From: Blattamonas nauphoetae
Taxonomy: Eukaryota; Preaxostyla; Oxymonadida
Reading direction: 5' to 3'
Assembly (NCBI GenBank): GCA_033064195.1
Contig: JARBJD010000014.1
Span: 248,001-312,000 of the forward strand
DNA length: 64,000 nt
Shown: one piece after another, positions 22,150 to 33,048 of the stretch
Numbering within the stretch: the stretch's first letter is position 1
Layout: each line of letters begins with the position of its first letter
Position numbers and translations under genes: made by a program
The notes under the pieces: model-generated
The model's input: the letters and a program-made list of their open reading frames with translations, nothing else
Databases searched by the model: none
What the model was told of the DNA's origin: nothing

Positions 22150-23043
22150 AGTCACTGGGTGAAAGACGGTTTTGTCATGATGAGATTAAATGAGGTACAC
22201 ACATCAATGTCCTCCTTCTTCCACTTCACTATTTTCTCTTTCGGCTCGCTCATCCATTCATGCTTTTGGATCGATTCACTTCTTGGTTCTGTCTGCTCTT
22301 TCTCGTTTTCGTTTGGCTTCTGGCTCAATTTTTTCATCATCCTTACTTTCTTCCTCCTTTCTTCTTGGGTGTGTAAAATCTGTTCGCTACTTTCGATCGA
22401 GTTAGCGATGTGATCGTGGGTGTTGCGCATTGAATATGAGATCTATTCGGAAATAAAGAAGAAAATGAAGGACAAAACAGGAGAGCACTTCAGAACGATG
22501 TTGTATGTGAATGGGTAGGGTCAATCTCTCCATTGTTTTTCATCCCTTCAGAGATGCATCAAGAAAATGAGTTGTATCCCTGTTCAAACAAGATAAGATG
22601 GAAAAGATGAGAAAATATACAGTAATTTGAGCAGACTGGCTTCTTCACAATCTCGTATTTCAGTTCAGTTTGATTGAGTCAGACGGAGCCCTGAATCTTT
22701 GATCCAAGGCCTTGGCAAGAAGGTAGATGGAAATCAATGAGAGATAAATAAGAGAAGAGCAAACAAGGAACTGAGACTTCAATATTTTCATGATCAGTAT
22801 CACTCGTTTCTCTGTATACTCATCCTGTTTGAAAGATTCTGTGAAAGCGAGTTCGATTCGCATTGAAATCTGAAATGGAGGAAATATAGAGAATAGAGCA
22901 TAAAAAAGAGCAGACAGATATCTTCTTTCTTGAACGAAACCGTTCTGTTCGATCATGTCGATGTCATCCCGAGCCACGATGTTCATGGTCTTTAAAAGAA
23001 GAGTGAGATAAAATTGACAATAACAACTAGAACAAAAGCGCAC
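22150..23043 (-). pseudogene. Possible membrane-protein piece in the 19,688 element
   Basis: 22,660-23,043 reads DDIDMIEQNGFVQERRYLSA and then two hydrophobic helices, the second being FLVCSSLIYLSLISIYLLA. 22,152-22,430 is a Lys/Glu-rich tail-like frame. Both are on the minus strand and may be exons of one gene. A CAG acceptor-like site (CATTTCAG) lies at about 22,871 between the two hydrophobic parts. Unrecognised. Confidence 0.3.
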
Positions 23044-23193
23044 AGAGTACCTCTACAAATCAGTCTCCGGAGACAAAAGAGCCATTTAGCAGAGTTGAGG
23101 TGTGTTTGAGATAAATGATGGTTTGAGAGGACAGATCGGGCCACCATAGGACACGATAGGACATGCCGACCCATGGTAACAGTATACAATCCT

Positions 23194-23714
23194 CAGGCAT
23201 CTGAGTAGTCCCATCAAAATAGGTAAAACTGGGATCAATTGATGTCAGTGCCTAAATTTGGACTGAGATCAAATTTCAACTCTTTTCCTTTGAGATTTTC
23301 TCATTATCACTTCATTAATCATGTTCAATTCACTTCTTGTTTTCACATAATGCTCTTCAATATTTCAGACAGCTCTTATTTCCCAAAAACACGCACGATC
23401 ACAATCACCAACACTTCTTTTTTCGATGTATTCCCTTCATTGACTTTAGTCAGTGAGAAAAAACCATCAAAGAAGACATAATAACGCATTATCGACTTGG
23501 TTTTATAATTATTGTTGTAGAACAAACTGAAACAGCAGCACCCAAAGTTTGCATTTTCATGATCTATGAAGTGACCATTTTCCTTTTTACTTTTTTTTCC
23601 ATTCAAATATCATATATAAGAAGACTTTTTTGAAATGAAAGAAACGAAATGGTATTGTAGGTATTTAGTGGGATCAGATCCGACTGGGATCACTGGGATC
23701 AAATCAGAAGCCTG
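23194..23714. mobile_element. hAT-type MITE, copy 1 (521 bp)
   Basis: CAGGC...GCCTG termini, perfect 8-bp target duplication ACAATCCT at 23,186-23,193 and 23,715-23,722. Almost identical to 46,876-47,395. Subterminal GGGATCA motifs are repeated near both ends. No real coding capacity (an 80-codon frame is repeated in both copies only because the DNA is). hAT by terminus and duplication length. Confidence 0.9.
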
Positions 23715-23780
23715 ACAATCCTTCATCTCCGATCATTCTTCAATGATCTGATTCAATCCCTCGTTCGGAAGAGTGAGATA

Positions 23781-25352
23781 CAGTCTGTCAGACTGTTTCG
23801 TAATTTGTAACTCATCACGTCACTACAGCAACTGTAGAATTGTGTTTTTCTTTGAAAATGAAAAAAGTTCCAACCTTAAGTCAGTCTCGTGTGTCACACA
23901 GCTGCCTACTTTCTAAATTGTCGCAGACTTTTCCGAAAAACGATTCATTCGACATTGCAGAGCACATTCTACGGTTGACATGGTCATCGTACGCTGAAGG
24001 AATCAAGAAGCTCATCGATCTAGAAAAAACTACTAAAGGAGGGACAATACCGAGACAACTCATCGCCGATATAGTTGGGTGCACAACCTCTCAAGTCTCC
24101 CAGGTTCGGCATGGCTCTTACTACGTTCCAGTTGCGGAGAAGAAAAATAGCATACTCACACGGAACCAGAAAGAGGAATTGATAAAACTGATTCGAGAGG
24201 ACAGCTTAAATGGTCAACCATGGATTTCATCGCAAATTCTTGACTGGGCGTCCGAAAAGACAGGTCGGTTGGACATCAACCGATCGTTCCCGTATGACTT
24301 CATCAGAGACAATTCAAAGGATATTGCACTTCATACTAGTTGTCCAATGGCATCTTCTCGTACTGCATTAAAAATATCTGACATCGAACAATATGTGACA
24401 GACCTCGAAACTTTGGTGAAAAATGTTCATCCTCTGCTCCTGATCAACGCTGATGAGGTTGGTTATCAGCCAAAACAAGACTCTACTTATCATTGTGTCG
24501 TTGGGGCTGTTGAACTTTCTGGGAAATCACTTCACCATCCCATTCCCCAAACAGTGCCTCGATTCTCAGCGATGGCAGCCATCTCACTTCACGGAAAGTC
24601 TCTTCCTCTCCACTGCGTCCTGCGAGCACCAATGGACGAGAACGATCTCGAGAGGATGGGAATCATGGATGATGATCAGATTGTTGTGGAAGACAATGAA
24701 AAAGGAGGGTTCACGCAAGACAAATTTGACAGTTGGCTCGAGAATGTGCTACTCGACTACGTGGCGGAACAACGAAAGGCATCTGGGAGAAGCTGCCGAG
24801 CTCACACTCACAAATGCAGGAATCGCCCTCTTCACCCTCCCTCCGAATGCCACGCACTACCTCCAACCTCTCGACTGCGTGACATTCGGAGTGATGAAGA
24901 GACAACTCTCTAGACTCAAGTTTGATGATAGCTCATCCTCGATTGGTCGTTGTTTACAACAGTTTCTCAGTGCCTTTCAAACAGCTACTACTGGGGAGAA
25001 CGTCAGGGGTGCGTTTCGTCGAGCTGGTTTGGATGTGAACTACGGAAATGATGGACCTCAATCAGTTGTCTCTCGTTCGCGATTTGAAGAAATTAAGGAG
25101 AACGTCAGATGGGATAACAAGGCCCTGGAGAGCCGACCGAATGAATCGAAATCGAATCAGAGAGGAAAGAAGTTTGGCCTACAGAATCATGAGGCTCCCT
25201 TCTAACACACACACTCTCCCCTTACTACACATTCACACAACTTCAGGACTCATTCTGTTTATCTTCGTTTTACAAAACTGAGAAAATGTCAATAAATCAA
25301 AAATGGGTTGTTACAGTGAGAGTTACAAATTACGAAACAGTCTGACTGACTG
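23781..25352 (+). mobile_element. pogo/Tigger-type DNA transposon nested in the DIRS left repeat
   Basis: 33-bp terminal inverted repeats beginning CAGTC(T/A)GTCAGACTG with one mismatch, flanked by TA on both sides (23,779-23,780 and 25,353-25,354), as in the Tc1/mariner/pogo superfamily. It carries one transposase frame on the plus strand. The near-perfect ends point to a recent insertion. Confidence 0.9.
23840..25205 (+). pseudogene. pogo-type DDE transposase
   Basis: N-terminal helix-turn-helix-like region (RQLIADIVGCTTSQVSQVRHG), a second CENP-B-like helix region (RNQKEELIKLIREDSLNGQP), then the DDE_1 core with the first Asp in LLINADEVGYQPKQD. After LLDYV at about 24,770 the frame jumps by one and resumes as GEAAELTLTNAGIALFTLPP, NATHYLQPLDCVTFGVMKRQ. 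The block that should hold the second Asp (usually LDGH..H) is missing at this junction, so the copy has a small internal deletion plus frameshift and is inactive. It would act in the nucleus to cut and paste the element at TA sites. Confidence 0.8.
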
Positions 25353-25442
25353 TATCTCCGACATGGAACAGAAACCTGTGTATTGGGTTAGATCTCTTGA
25401 CATTATCTTTCACACCTTTTATTTTGGGAAAACATTACACAT

Positions 25443-26540
25443 ATGAACGATAACATCGAAGTGTTGTTGGGAAAGTTGGGCAATTATCGGAACTTTGCTG
25501 CAGAAATTATCACAGTGATGCAGAATCCGGAGCTGCCTCGAGCCCGGGAATTCGTCGGCATCCAGATGCCCGCGTATCTCGTGGCTGCGGCTCCAGCCTT
25601 GTTCCACGTCCTCCGGCTGATACTTCTGGCCATTGACGTTGGACTTGGCTTGAATTCGGATGAGTGGGTAGCCCCGCTTACAGGGCTACCACAAGAGGTT
25701 AGACCACATCAGGTGGTGACACCAGATGTTTTTGCACAACATCGCACTCCACAGATCCACACACCCCAGCTGCAAGTGGATGTCGGAGTTACACCTCCGA
25801 TCTTTCGACCAGAGGCGCAGAGACCGATGGTCCGATTCGACCCAATCGTGCAGAATGAGATCGGGCAAGCTCAACCAGTGCAGGATGACGTGCAGAATTT
25901 CCTCGCAATGCTTGTTCGTGCGGCCCGTGAACTGCCATTGTTCAATTGGGATCAGCAGGCTTTGGGGGCTGTGCGTGATGTGGTGAAGTTTGCTGATGGA
26001 ATGCAGTTGAACGAGGATGTCCTGAAGCAATTCGTGTACTCAAAGAATCGAAAGGTTGATAACCTATTGGTCCAACTAAAGAAGGAAACATTCCTGAATG
26101 TTCAATTGGCAGTGGGGATGTTCGAGGCAGTCAGACAGGGAATGCCAACTGCACAAGCAATTTGTCTACAGGGGTTAAAGGCGGCAGAGTTTGTGAAACG
26201 AGTGGAGCAGGTGAGGAAAGTTATTAATTGCGATATATTGCCAGGTTCGCAAGGGGATGCGGTCCAGGAGGATATTGCGAGAAGACAGCGGGAACTATTG
26301 CAGCAGGAAATCAATCAGGCCAGACAAGTGCGAGCAGCGGCGGCGGCAGTGAGGCAAAGTCAACAGCCTCGGTTTTTTCGTCCCGGAAGCCAGAACTGGG
26401 GGCAGCGGCCAAGTCAAGACAGAGCCTGGGGGACTCGGTGGCAACAGAATCGGCCAGGTCTGTGGAGAGGGCGGCCCCCACAACAACTGGGCTACTTCCC
26501 TGCGCTTCGGGACACTCAGACCAATCAGTCAAAGCAGTAG
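25443..26540 (+). CDS. DIRS gag-like protein
   Basis: 365 codons, first gene of the DIRS element. Predicted mostly helical, then a Gln/Arg-rich C-terminus (RRQRELLQQEINQARQVRA and GQRPSQDRAWGTRWQQNRPG) that probably binds RNA. DIRS gag-like proteins are poorly conserved; assignment rests on position upstream of and overlapping the reverse-transcriptase frame. Confidence 0.65.
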   Translation: MNDNIEVLLGKLGNYRNFAAEIITVMQNPELPRAREFVGIQMPAYLVAAAPALFHVLRLILLAIDVGLGLNSDEWVAPLTGLPQEVRPHQVVTPDVFAQHRTPQIHTPQLQVDVGVTPPIFRPEAQRPMVRFDPIVQNEIGQAQPVQDDVQNFLAMLVRAARELPLFNWDQQALGAVRDVVKFADGMQLNEDVLKQFVYSKNRKVDNLLVQLKKETFLNVQLAVGMFEAVRQGMPTAQAICLQGLKAAEFVKRVEQVRKVINCDILPGSQGDAVQEDIARRQRELLQQEINQARQVRAAAAAVRQSQQPRFFRPGSQNWGQRPSQDRAWGTRWQQNRPGLWRGRPPQQLGYFPALRDTQTNQSKQ

Positions 26541-26639
26541 AAGAGCAGCAGCATCATCACGTCACCCAAACACAATCACTTCATCATCCCACACAACCAA
26601 CACCACACAGTTCAGTTAACCAACTTACGTTAGACAAGC

Positions 26640-28560
26640 CAAAGAATCATTTCAACTATCGTCTACAACTTTTCTTTCAGAAACAGGAGAACGACAGGGG
26701 AGGCCGCGGGATTGGTGGCTTCCTGTCACAGCGGGCGGATGCTTGGGCCAAAGTCGGATGGCCCAGTATGAAGGAGGGCATTGTGATTCCATTCAACTCG
26801 AGTCCGGTCAGCAGAGGGCAATCGCGAATCATACTGAAGAGCGAGAGGGAGAGAACAGCTTTCGAGGCGATAATTAAGGAGCTGGAGGAAAGGACGATCA
26901 AGGAAGTGCAAGAAGAGGAAGTGATTCTTCTCAACAACTCCTTTCTGGTACCGAAGTCCGATGTGACGTTTCGCCGGATTCTCGACTGTCGACCAGCCAA
27001 CAAACTGCTGACGGCCGGGCACTTCAAGATGGAGGGGACAAGAGTAGTCTCGCAGCTCATCAAACAAGGAGATTGGATGAGCAAGATCGACCTGACTTTG
27101 GCATATCAGCATGTCCCAATTCATCCAACTTCTCAGCCGTATCTATGCTTTCGCTTAGACCAGAGTTTTTATCAGCACTCGACCCTGCCGTTTGGGCTGT
27201 CGTTGGCCCCGTTGATTTTTACGAAGTTGATGAGGGTCGTTGTCTCTCGACTGAGGCCGACCGTCAGGATGATCGCGTATTTGGACGATATTTTAGTGTT
27301 GGACGAGACAGAGGAGGGATTGATGAGCAAGGTCGAGAGGGTACTGATGGAACTGGACAACTTCGGTTTCACCGTCAACAAGACTAAGTCACAACTTCGT
27401 CCCGCCCAGAAGATGGAGTTCCTGGGCTTCATTTGGGACAGTCAGACGATGTCAGTAGCAGTTCCCGAAGCGAAGGTAGCGGCATCTCGGAAGAAGGTCG
27501 CCGCCAAACTCATCCAGGCACAGAAGGGAAAACCGTGCAAGGTTTGGTCTCTAGCCTCGCTCATTGGCACACTCCAATCGTTCTCGCTGGCGGAAATGCA
27601 AGCACACATCAGGACAAGACATTGAACACACAAGAAGGAGGAGTTGCTTCTGCGAGGGTCGTACGCGACGACAGGCTTGTTGGGGAAGGAGGAGATGAAC
27701 GAGCTGGAATGGTGGAAGAGCCGTCTGACGAGAGCGTCTTCAGCAAAAATCAATCCGTTCATACCCACAGTCACTCTCACAACGGATGCATCCGAATGGG
27801 GCATGGGTGCAGTTCTGGAGAGACAGGGAGGAGAAAGAATCGTGTTTCAGAGCCGCTTCAGGGAGGAGGAGAGAATGAGGTCGTCGAATTGGAGGGAGAT
27901 GAGGGCTGTCGGAGTAGCATTGTCGGCGTTGAGGAAAGAAGGAAGGATCACGACAGGAGACCACGTTCTCATCCGAAGCGACAACACCACAACAGTCTTC
28001 GACGTAAACAGATTGGCGTGCTCGTTGAGTCTCCTCCCGCTTCTCACAGATATCCTTTGCGAGGTGGAACAGTTCCGGGGAAGGTTGATGGCGGTACATC
28101 TCCCCGGCGCAGACAACCAGTTGGCGGATCGTCTGTCCCGAGTGGAGGACGGATCCGACTACATGCTCAAGAGGGAAGTGTTCAGGAGGTTATGCTCTCA
28201 GATGAGTTGTCTTCCGACGTTAGATGCGTTCGCCTCGGAAGAAAACACACAACTCCCGCGGTTCGCCAGTTGGAAGAAGGAGAAGACGGCATTGGCGACA
28301 AACGGGCTGCTTGTGGATTGGAGGAAAGACGTCGTTTACGCGTTCCCTCCGAATCCTCTGCTTCTGCAAGTGGTACGGAAGATCGTGCGGGAAGGCGTGG
28401 AAGCATTGGTGGTGACATTCGACTGGCCAGCGCTGTTAGGCGTGGCAGAGTTGAAAACTTTGGCAGAGAAGACACTGACGGTCGGAAGAAGCAGAGAGGT
28501 GTTGGTCGAGGGAATGGGGTTGAGGGCAAGCGGGGCAAGATTACCGGATGGAGTGCTGAT
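26640..28560 (+). CDS. DIRS reverse transcriptase and RNase H region
   Basis: Reverse-transcriptase landmarks are visible in order: LLNNSFLVPKSD, FRRILDCRPANKLL, MSKIDLTLAYQHVPIHP, LPFGLSLAPLIFTKLM, the catalytic AYLDDILVLD and FLGFIWDS. RNase H follows, with TLTTDASEWGMGAVLE and later LIRSDNTTTVFDVN and VHLPGADNQLADRLSR. This order and the LDDIL-type active site are those of DIRS/Ngaro pol. It copies the element RNA into circular DNA. Confidence 0.85.
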
Positions 28561-29532
28561 ATGTGGTTGGATTCGAAGGACATCTGGGATGAATTAGCGA
28601 AGATGAAAGGTTTTTCGGTTGAAGCAGCGTCGGTTTGGAAGAGTGGATTCACTGATCAGACGAGAAACAACGATGCGGGTGAGATGAGGAGGTGGATTGA
28701 GTGGTGTGTGAAAGAGAAGCGAGATTTGGAGGTCATTGAGGAAGCAGCAGTCCTTAACTTCATCTCTCAGAGGATTGGCAAGACAAGGACAAAAGAAACT
28801 GCGAGATCGGCGTTGAGCTTTCTCTGCCGACATATTGGAATCGACGATGATAGCCAGTCAAAGTCTGTTCAACTGTATTTTCGGGGACAAAAGAGGACTG
28901 AGCCGAAACAGACAAGATATTCAACGATTTTCGACGCAAAGCAGTTGGAGGATGGAATCAAGAGGATGAGAGGGCTTGCACAGTCATGCGAGGATTGGCA
29001 ACAGATTGTTGCGACGTCGTTGATCCTGAACCACGCGATGAGATATACAGAGATGACATCGATTCGATGTGGGAGTGTCGGACTTGAGAAGAAGGGGAAT
29101 ACGATAGTCTTGGTGGCGGTGTTAAAGCGGAGCCCGGAGCCACAGAGAGTGGTGTTGAGAGAGGATGAGTTGAGGTTGACAGGTAGTTTGGAGAATGTGG
29201 TCAGGTTGATTCGGGCGAAACGCCCAGTGGATTGGGAGACGGTTGGTCTCTTTTATGACATTGAGATTGGGAGAGAGCGAAGAGTGGAGGAGGTTCGCGA
29301 GCTAGTCCGACGATTGATGCTGAGGTCTGATATCCCAGAAGCTTTCAAGCCGTACGCACCAAAGCACACTGGAATCTCTGCGAGAATCCGAAAAGGAATG
29401 ACTGTTCCGGCTGTAGCTGAAGCGGCACGACTGTCTCTCAAGTCGGGCGTGACGCAGACGCACTACGTACTGCCCTTGGACACTACTCCCAAGTCTCACT
29501 CTTCCGAACGAGGGATTGAATCAGATCATTGA
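28560..29532 (+). CDS. DIRS tyrosine recombinase
   Basis: Core-binding part (SGFTDQTRNNDAGEMRRWIE, VLNFISQRIGKTRTKETARS), catalytic part with the first Arg in NHAMRYTEMTSIRCG, HTGISARIRKGMTVPAVAEA near the second catalytic box, and the Tyr in THYVLPLD at the end. This is the integrating enzyme of DIRS elements, used in place of a retroviral integrase. It overlaps the end of the RNase H frame in another phase, as usual for DIRS. Confidence 0.8.
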
Positions 29533-29571
29533 AGAATGATCACAGATTTAAGACTGAGTGAGGAAGAGTGA
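29494..29571. repeat. DIRS internal complementary region
   Basis: The first half (29,494-29,541) is the reverse complement of 23,731-23,778, the second (29,541-29,571) of 29,793-29,825. Such a region is used as a splint to circularise the cDNA and is found only in DIRS-type elements. Confidence 0.85.
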
Positions 29572-29825
29572 CCACCCACCCTCCCTGCTATCTTTTGATT
29601 GTCAGTTCTTTATCTTCTTCACTGTTGACTTTGTCTTTATTTCGGCTTCAACCCACTCTATCGTCATCTTCGCTTGTTTTCGGCTTGTTTCAGCTCTATT
29701 CATCTTTTGTTCCCCTCTTGGGTGTTGGTTGTATGGTATCTTCTCCCAAGAATCTAACCCAATACAAAGGTTTCTGTTCCATGTCGGAGATATCTCACTC
29801 TTCCTCACTCAGTCTTAAATCTGTG

Positions 29826-30640
29826 AGCAGATCGAATTCACCTCTTCTATCGATCCGTTCAGTCATGGAGTAAAGTGTTCGGTGGGCCTGTCCAGAAACA
29901 CTGAGCGGTGATATTTCGTTTCTACTATTTTCGGACACTTCATCCAAAAGGAACATTCTGTGGAAAAGAACAGAGCGAACGGTTCTTTCGAATTGGAGAT
30001 ACACAAGAAAGAAAAACCTGACTTAATTGATATGTGACTAAAAAGAACATTTTCACTAATCCAGGTAGTAGGGCTTGAAAAAGCTATATTGGTCGAACGA
30101 AGAAGAATAAATTGGCTCCACACCAAAATGCAAGTATCAAGAGAAAACCTCAAAGAAGACCAGGCATTTCATTCTAAGTTTTTTTGTCGGGAAACATGTG
30201 GGTTTTTTCAGAATTTTGTAGATACATTGAATTTTTGTTCACACAATTCTGTTTTAAATGATCATTTATCCAAAAAAGGGTTCAACGAGGGGTTCAACTC
30301 CGATCGACAGTTTTTCCCGAAATAAACGAGATATTCAAACTCTTCCACAAGAAAACCCGAGATTCCAAGAAACATGCGAGAATGTCTGAACTCCTCCTAA
30401 TGTCGCATATTTTCATTTCACCAATTTTTGGTCGATGATCCAATTCATCATTTATGAAATGCAAATCGACGAAAATAATGTTGTATAGTGTTGGGTGGAG
30501 TGAAAAAACACGAGTTAGGGCAGAGATATGGATCAAGTCTCAGATTTTGATCTATTCATTACCGCCTTCTTTGCCTTTCGGATCAAGTTCTCTTTTTTCG
30601 GATCTGAGTGGAGAAGTCTCGTTCAATCGAGCTCGCATTT
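29826..30640. other. No supported gene
   Basis: AT-rich. 30,040-30,110 weakly resembles the inner edge of the TA-flanked MITE family (TATTGGTCGAACGAAGAA) and may be a very old copy. No open frame is convincing. Confidence 0.35.
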
Positions 30641-30654
30641 CAGCTTTTAGAAGT

Positions 30655-31664
30655 TGAGCCAGTCTGATGGCCCGAACGTCGGCAGGTTCTTGTGCCTTGA
30701 TCGAACCGCCCTTCTGTTTTTTTTTCTTTGGTGATTTGGATGCGACTTTTCGGCTCTAGAAGGATATCAGGAGTGATTACCTTTTCCGCCTTCGATTCGA
30801 ACGCCTCAGGGTCTAACCACCAACTCTCACCAATTTCATGTGGATGAATCTGTCTTTTGTCTTTCTTCACTGATCTGATGTAGCAGGTGCATGGGATCTG
30901 GTGTGTGATCCGAAGTATGCAGTCACATTTTTTTGTTGGAAATGATGTTCTATCCTTGGCCAACTCGCTCAAGGCCCATAAACAATCGTGTGACACGTTC
31001 CCGCGGAGTTTTTGCATGAAATGCTGGTCTTTGATATATTGTGGTTGTCCAAATGTTTCTTTCTCAATGTTTGTCCTGATTGTCGTTGCTTGCGTTTTAG
31101 TGTACGTTGAAGTTAGATCGATGGTTGAGAATAGATGCTGTGATAGCGTTGCGATGTAATCTTTCAAAACATGGTGGAGACATCAAATGAATAGCTGTCT
31201 TTCATCGAGGTCCGTTTTCTTTTTTGAATAATGTCAGTATCTGCTGGATGATACGATCAACAATGTTTGCATTTAAGAATGGCTTTCAGATCACATGAAC
31301 CTCCAGCATTACTCAGAATGTAGCCATTTTTGATGGCATGTATCTTGGAATCTTCTATTGCTTCCGCACGAGTACTGAATTCAGCATCATCCGGAGGGGC
31401 GAACGAGGATGCATCATCGTCTGTAGTGACATCTTGAAGGTGTGTCATTGTTGTTCACGAAGAGCTTCCCATAATGACGAGATAGAATGGTTCACCGTCG
31501 TGTCTACTTCGACTACATCCTGTATCTCGCTGGTGTTCCATTTTTGATAGGCCAGAAATCATGTCATTTTTCATTTTACCTTCACTGCCCTCTGTACACC
31601 TTGGATGATTGAATTCATGACGATCATAACCAGAAAGATGATGAACTGATGGCAATGCTGTCAC
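30655..31664 (-). pseudogene. FAR1-type MULE transposase, internally deleted
   Basis: Read on the minus strand, the N-terminal part has the FAR1 DNA-binding pattern (EFSTRAEAIEDSKIHAIKNG, then CDLKAILKCKHC). The C-terminal part has HLFSTIDLTSTYTKTQATT, VSHDCLWALSELAKD and the SWIM-like zinc motif CDCILRITHQIPCTCYIRSV followed by IHPHEIGESWW. In full-length MULEs of this type a DDE core of several hundred residues lies between these parts; here there is almost no room for it, so it has been deleted. The remaining pieces could still bind DNA if expressed, but several frame changes make this a relic. Confidence 0.7.
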
Positions 31665-31994
31665 CTCGACATTGAAGCGTGATGTGACTCACCAGTGTGT
31701 TTCTCCTCTTGTTTCTTCATACTCTACCTGTTTTAGAGCTCATTTTATTGTATTATTCACGATCAAAATCCATTCCCTCATCTATGGCCTTGCTCTCACT
31801 TTATCCTCCCTCTTTGCCTAATTTTGAATTAATCCTTCGTATTTTGTCATCGCTCTCATATTTCTCTCTTACCTGTGATTCTCAAACCGATCGAGCAACT
31901 GCCTCGGAACTTTAACAGTTCTTCACAGGATTTATGTCGAAATTTCTTGAAATGGTTACTCATCTTTTCGCTTGTGTTCTGTATTCCTCTTCCA
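31665..31994. other. No supported gene
   Basis: Thymine-rich on the plus strand, with short open frames only. No repeat shared with the rest of the window was found. Confidence 0.4.
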
Positions 31995-32760
31995 CTACTG
32001 AAAATAGTTGTTTTCACGGGAAAACGAACATTGAGTCAGATCTGAGTTTATCCGTCGAGGTCTGAATAAAAACTGATCAGCAGATCTGTATTTATAGAAA
32101 ACCGGATCTGCCTCTATACCTACCCCGCGGCAAGGCCCAAACAATTGCTTCTCAATGGGCTTGTTGAGTGAACGGGCATAGTGGTGTGTAGAAACATTGG
32201 AAAAACAATGAGGGACAATTTTAAACTTGTGAAGTGAGAGAAACTCACTTGGTTCTTTGGCGAGTGGATTCACAAGACAATGCGGAAGAGTTGTTCCATC
32301 TGCGCAAATCGTGCTTGCAAGAGTGAAGATGGGGATCTTTTGAGTCTGAATAAGAACGGGTGGTGGGGTCCCAACTTGATGAATGACAGTTTGAGCTTTT
32401 CTTTCTGTCATTGAGAAGCCCGTCTCGTCGTAGTAAACAATTAACTCCTGTTCGACTTGGTATTCTGTGACAACGTCTTTCAAAAGCGAAATCCACGTGT
32501 TCATATTCTCAGCGTTAGCTGATTGTATTGCTTGAGAGATCCATCCTTATTGGTTTGGAGAAAATGAGATCGGGGTTGGAGTCGCAAAAAGTCCAGGCCC
32601 ATGAGCTATTCAGTGTGGTTTCCCGTGCGGTAGCGCTAGGAGAAGTGCGTATGATCTTCTGAACCTGGAAAACTAGAAAAGAAAAGACCATACTCGTGTT
32701 TGTACTTGTGATCTGGTGATCGGAGTTTTTTGTTGAACTTTTTGCTTCATCCACCCGACT
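31995..32760 (-). pseudogene. pogo-type transposase relic, N-terminal to first Asp
   Basis: Reads SSWAWTFCDSNPDLIFSKPI, then MNTWISLLKDVVTEYQVEQE and LIVYYDETGFSMTERKAQTV, the DDE_1 first-Asp block, then FTLASTICADGTTLPHCLVN. The stretch ends in unrelated sequence near GPCRGVGIEA. The second Asp and final catalytic residue are absent. It shares TWISLLK with the relic at 33,718-34,640, so both come from one family. Confidence 0.7.
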
Positions 32761-33048
32761 AACAGATTCATCTCTCGAGGAGGAACTTTCGATTGACGTC
32801 CAGATTGTTGTACAGCCCGGCCTTTACGACATGCCCTTCTCGCTCTGGAGAGCGAACGGCTGTGGATTCCTGTGATGGTTTGTATTCCGATTTGATCTTC
32901 TTTTTCTTCAGAAGACTCTCCACTTCACGGAGATTCCTCCACCAATCAGCTGAACGTTGTTTCGATGTTTTTTCTGAATGAGGAGAAATGATTGGAGGAG
33001 CCAACAAAGTAGACTCTCCGATGGAAAATACCTCTCGTCGTCGTCCTT

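Larger units (their letters stand above)
19688..23179. mobile_element. 3.5-kb gene-bearing element with 8-bp target duplication
   Basis: The ends share the inverted repeat ACCATGGGTCGGCATGTCCT (20 bp, perfect). The 8-bp direct repeat CAGTATAC occupies 19,680-19,687 and 23,180-23,187. The interior has pieces of cellular-looking genes (20,096-21,375 and about 22,150-23,043) and no transposase. The structure is like T1/T2 but the ends are unrelated. The left end continues into a perfect 32-bp hairpin. 8-bp duplications are made by hAT, P and Merlin-like elements; the tip fits none of them clearly. Confidence 0.75.
23731..29825 (+). mobile_element. DIRS-like retroelement with nested pogo transposon
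   Basis: Family parts are all present: inverted terminal repeats (25,353-25,395 against 29,752-29,793), a gag-like frame, reverse transcriptase with RNase H, a tyrosine recombinase, and the diagnostic internal complementary region at 29,494-29,571 whose two halves are complementary to the extreme left end (23,731-23,778) and the extreme right end (29,793-29,825). The left repeat is split by a pogo-type element at 23,781-25,352. The element looks largely whole, with roughly one break in its reading frames besides the nested insertion, and is probably fairly young. DIRS elements integrate by recombinase and leave no target duplication; none is seen. Confidence 0.85.

Noticed and set aside
27433-28560. 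5' half of the long plus-strand frame that also contains the recombinase
   Set aside because: It overlaps the reverse-transcriptase/RNase H frame in another phase and is Arg/Glu/Gly-rich without motifs; only its 3' part is real.
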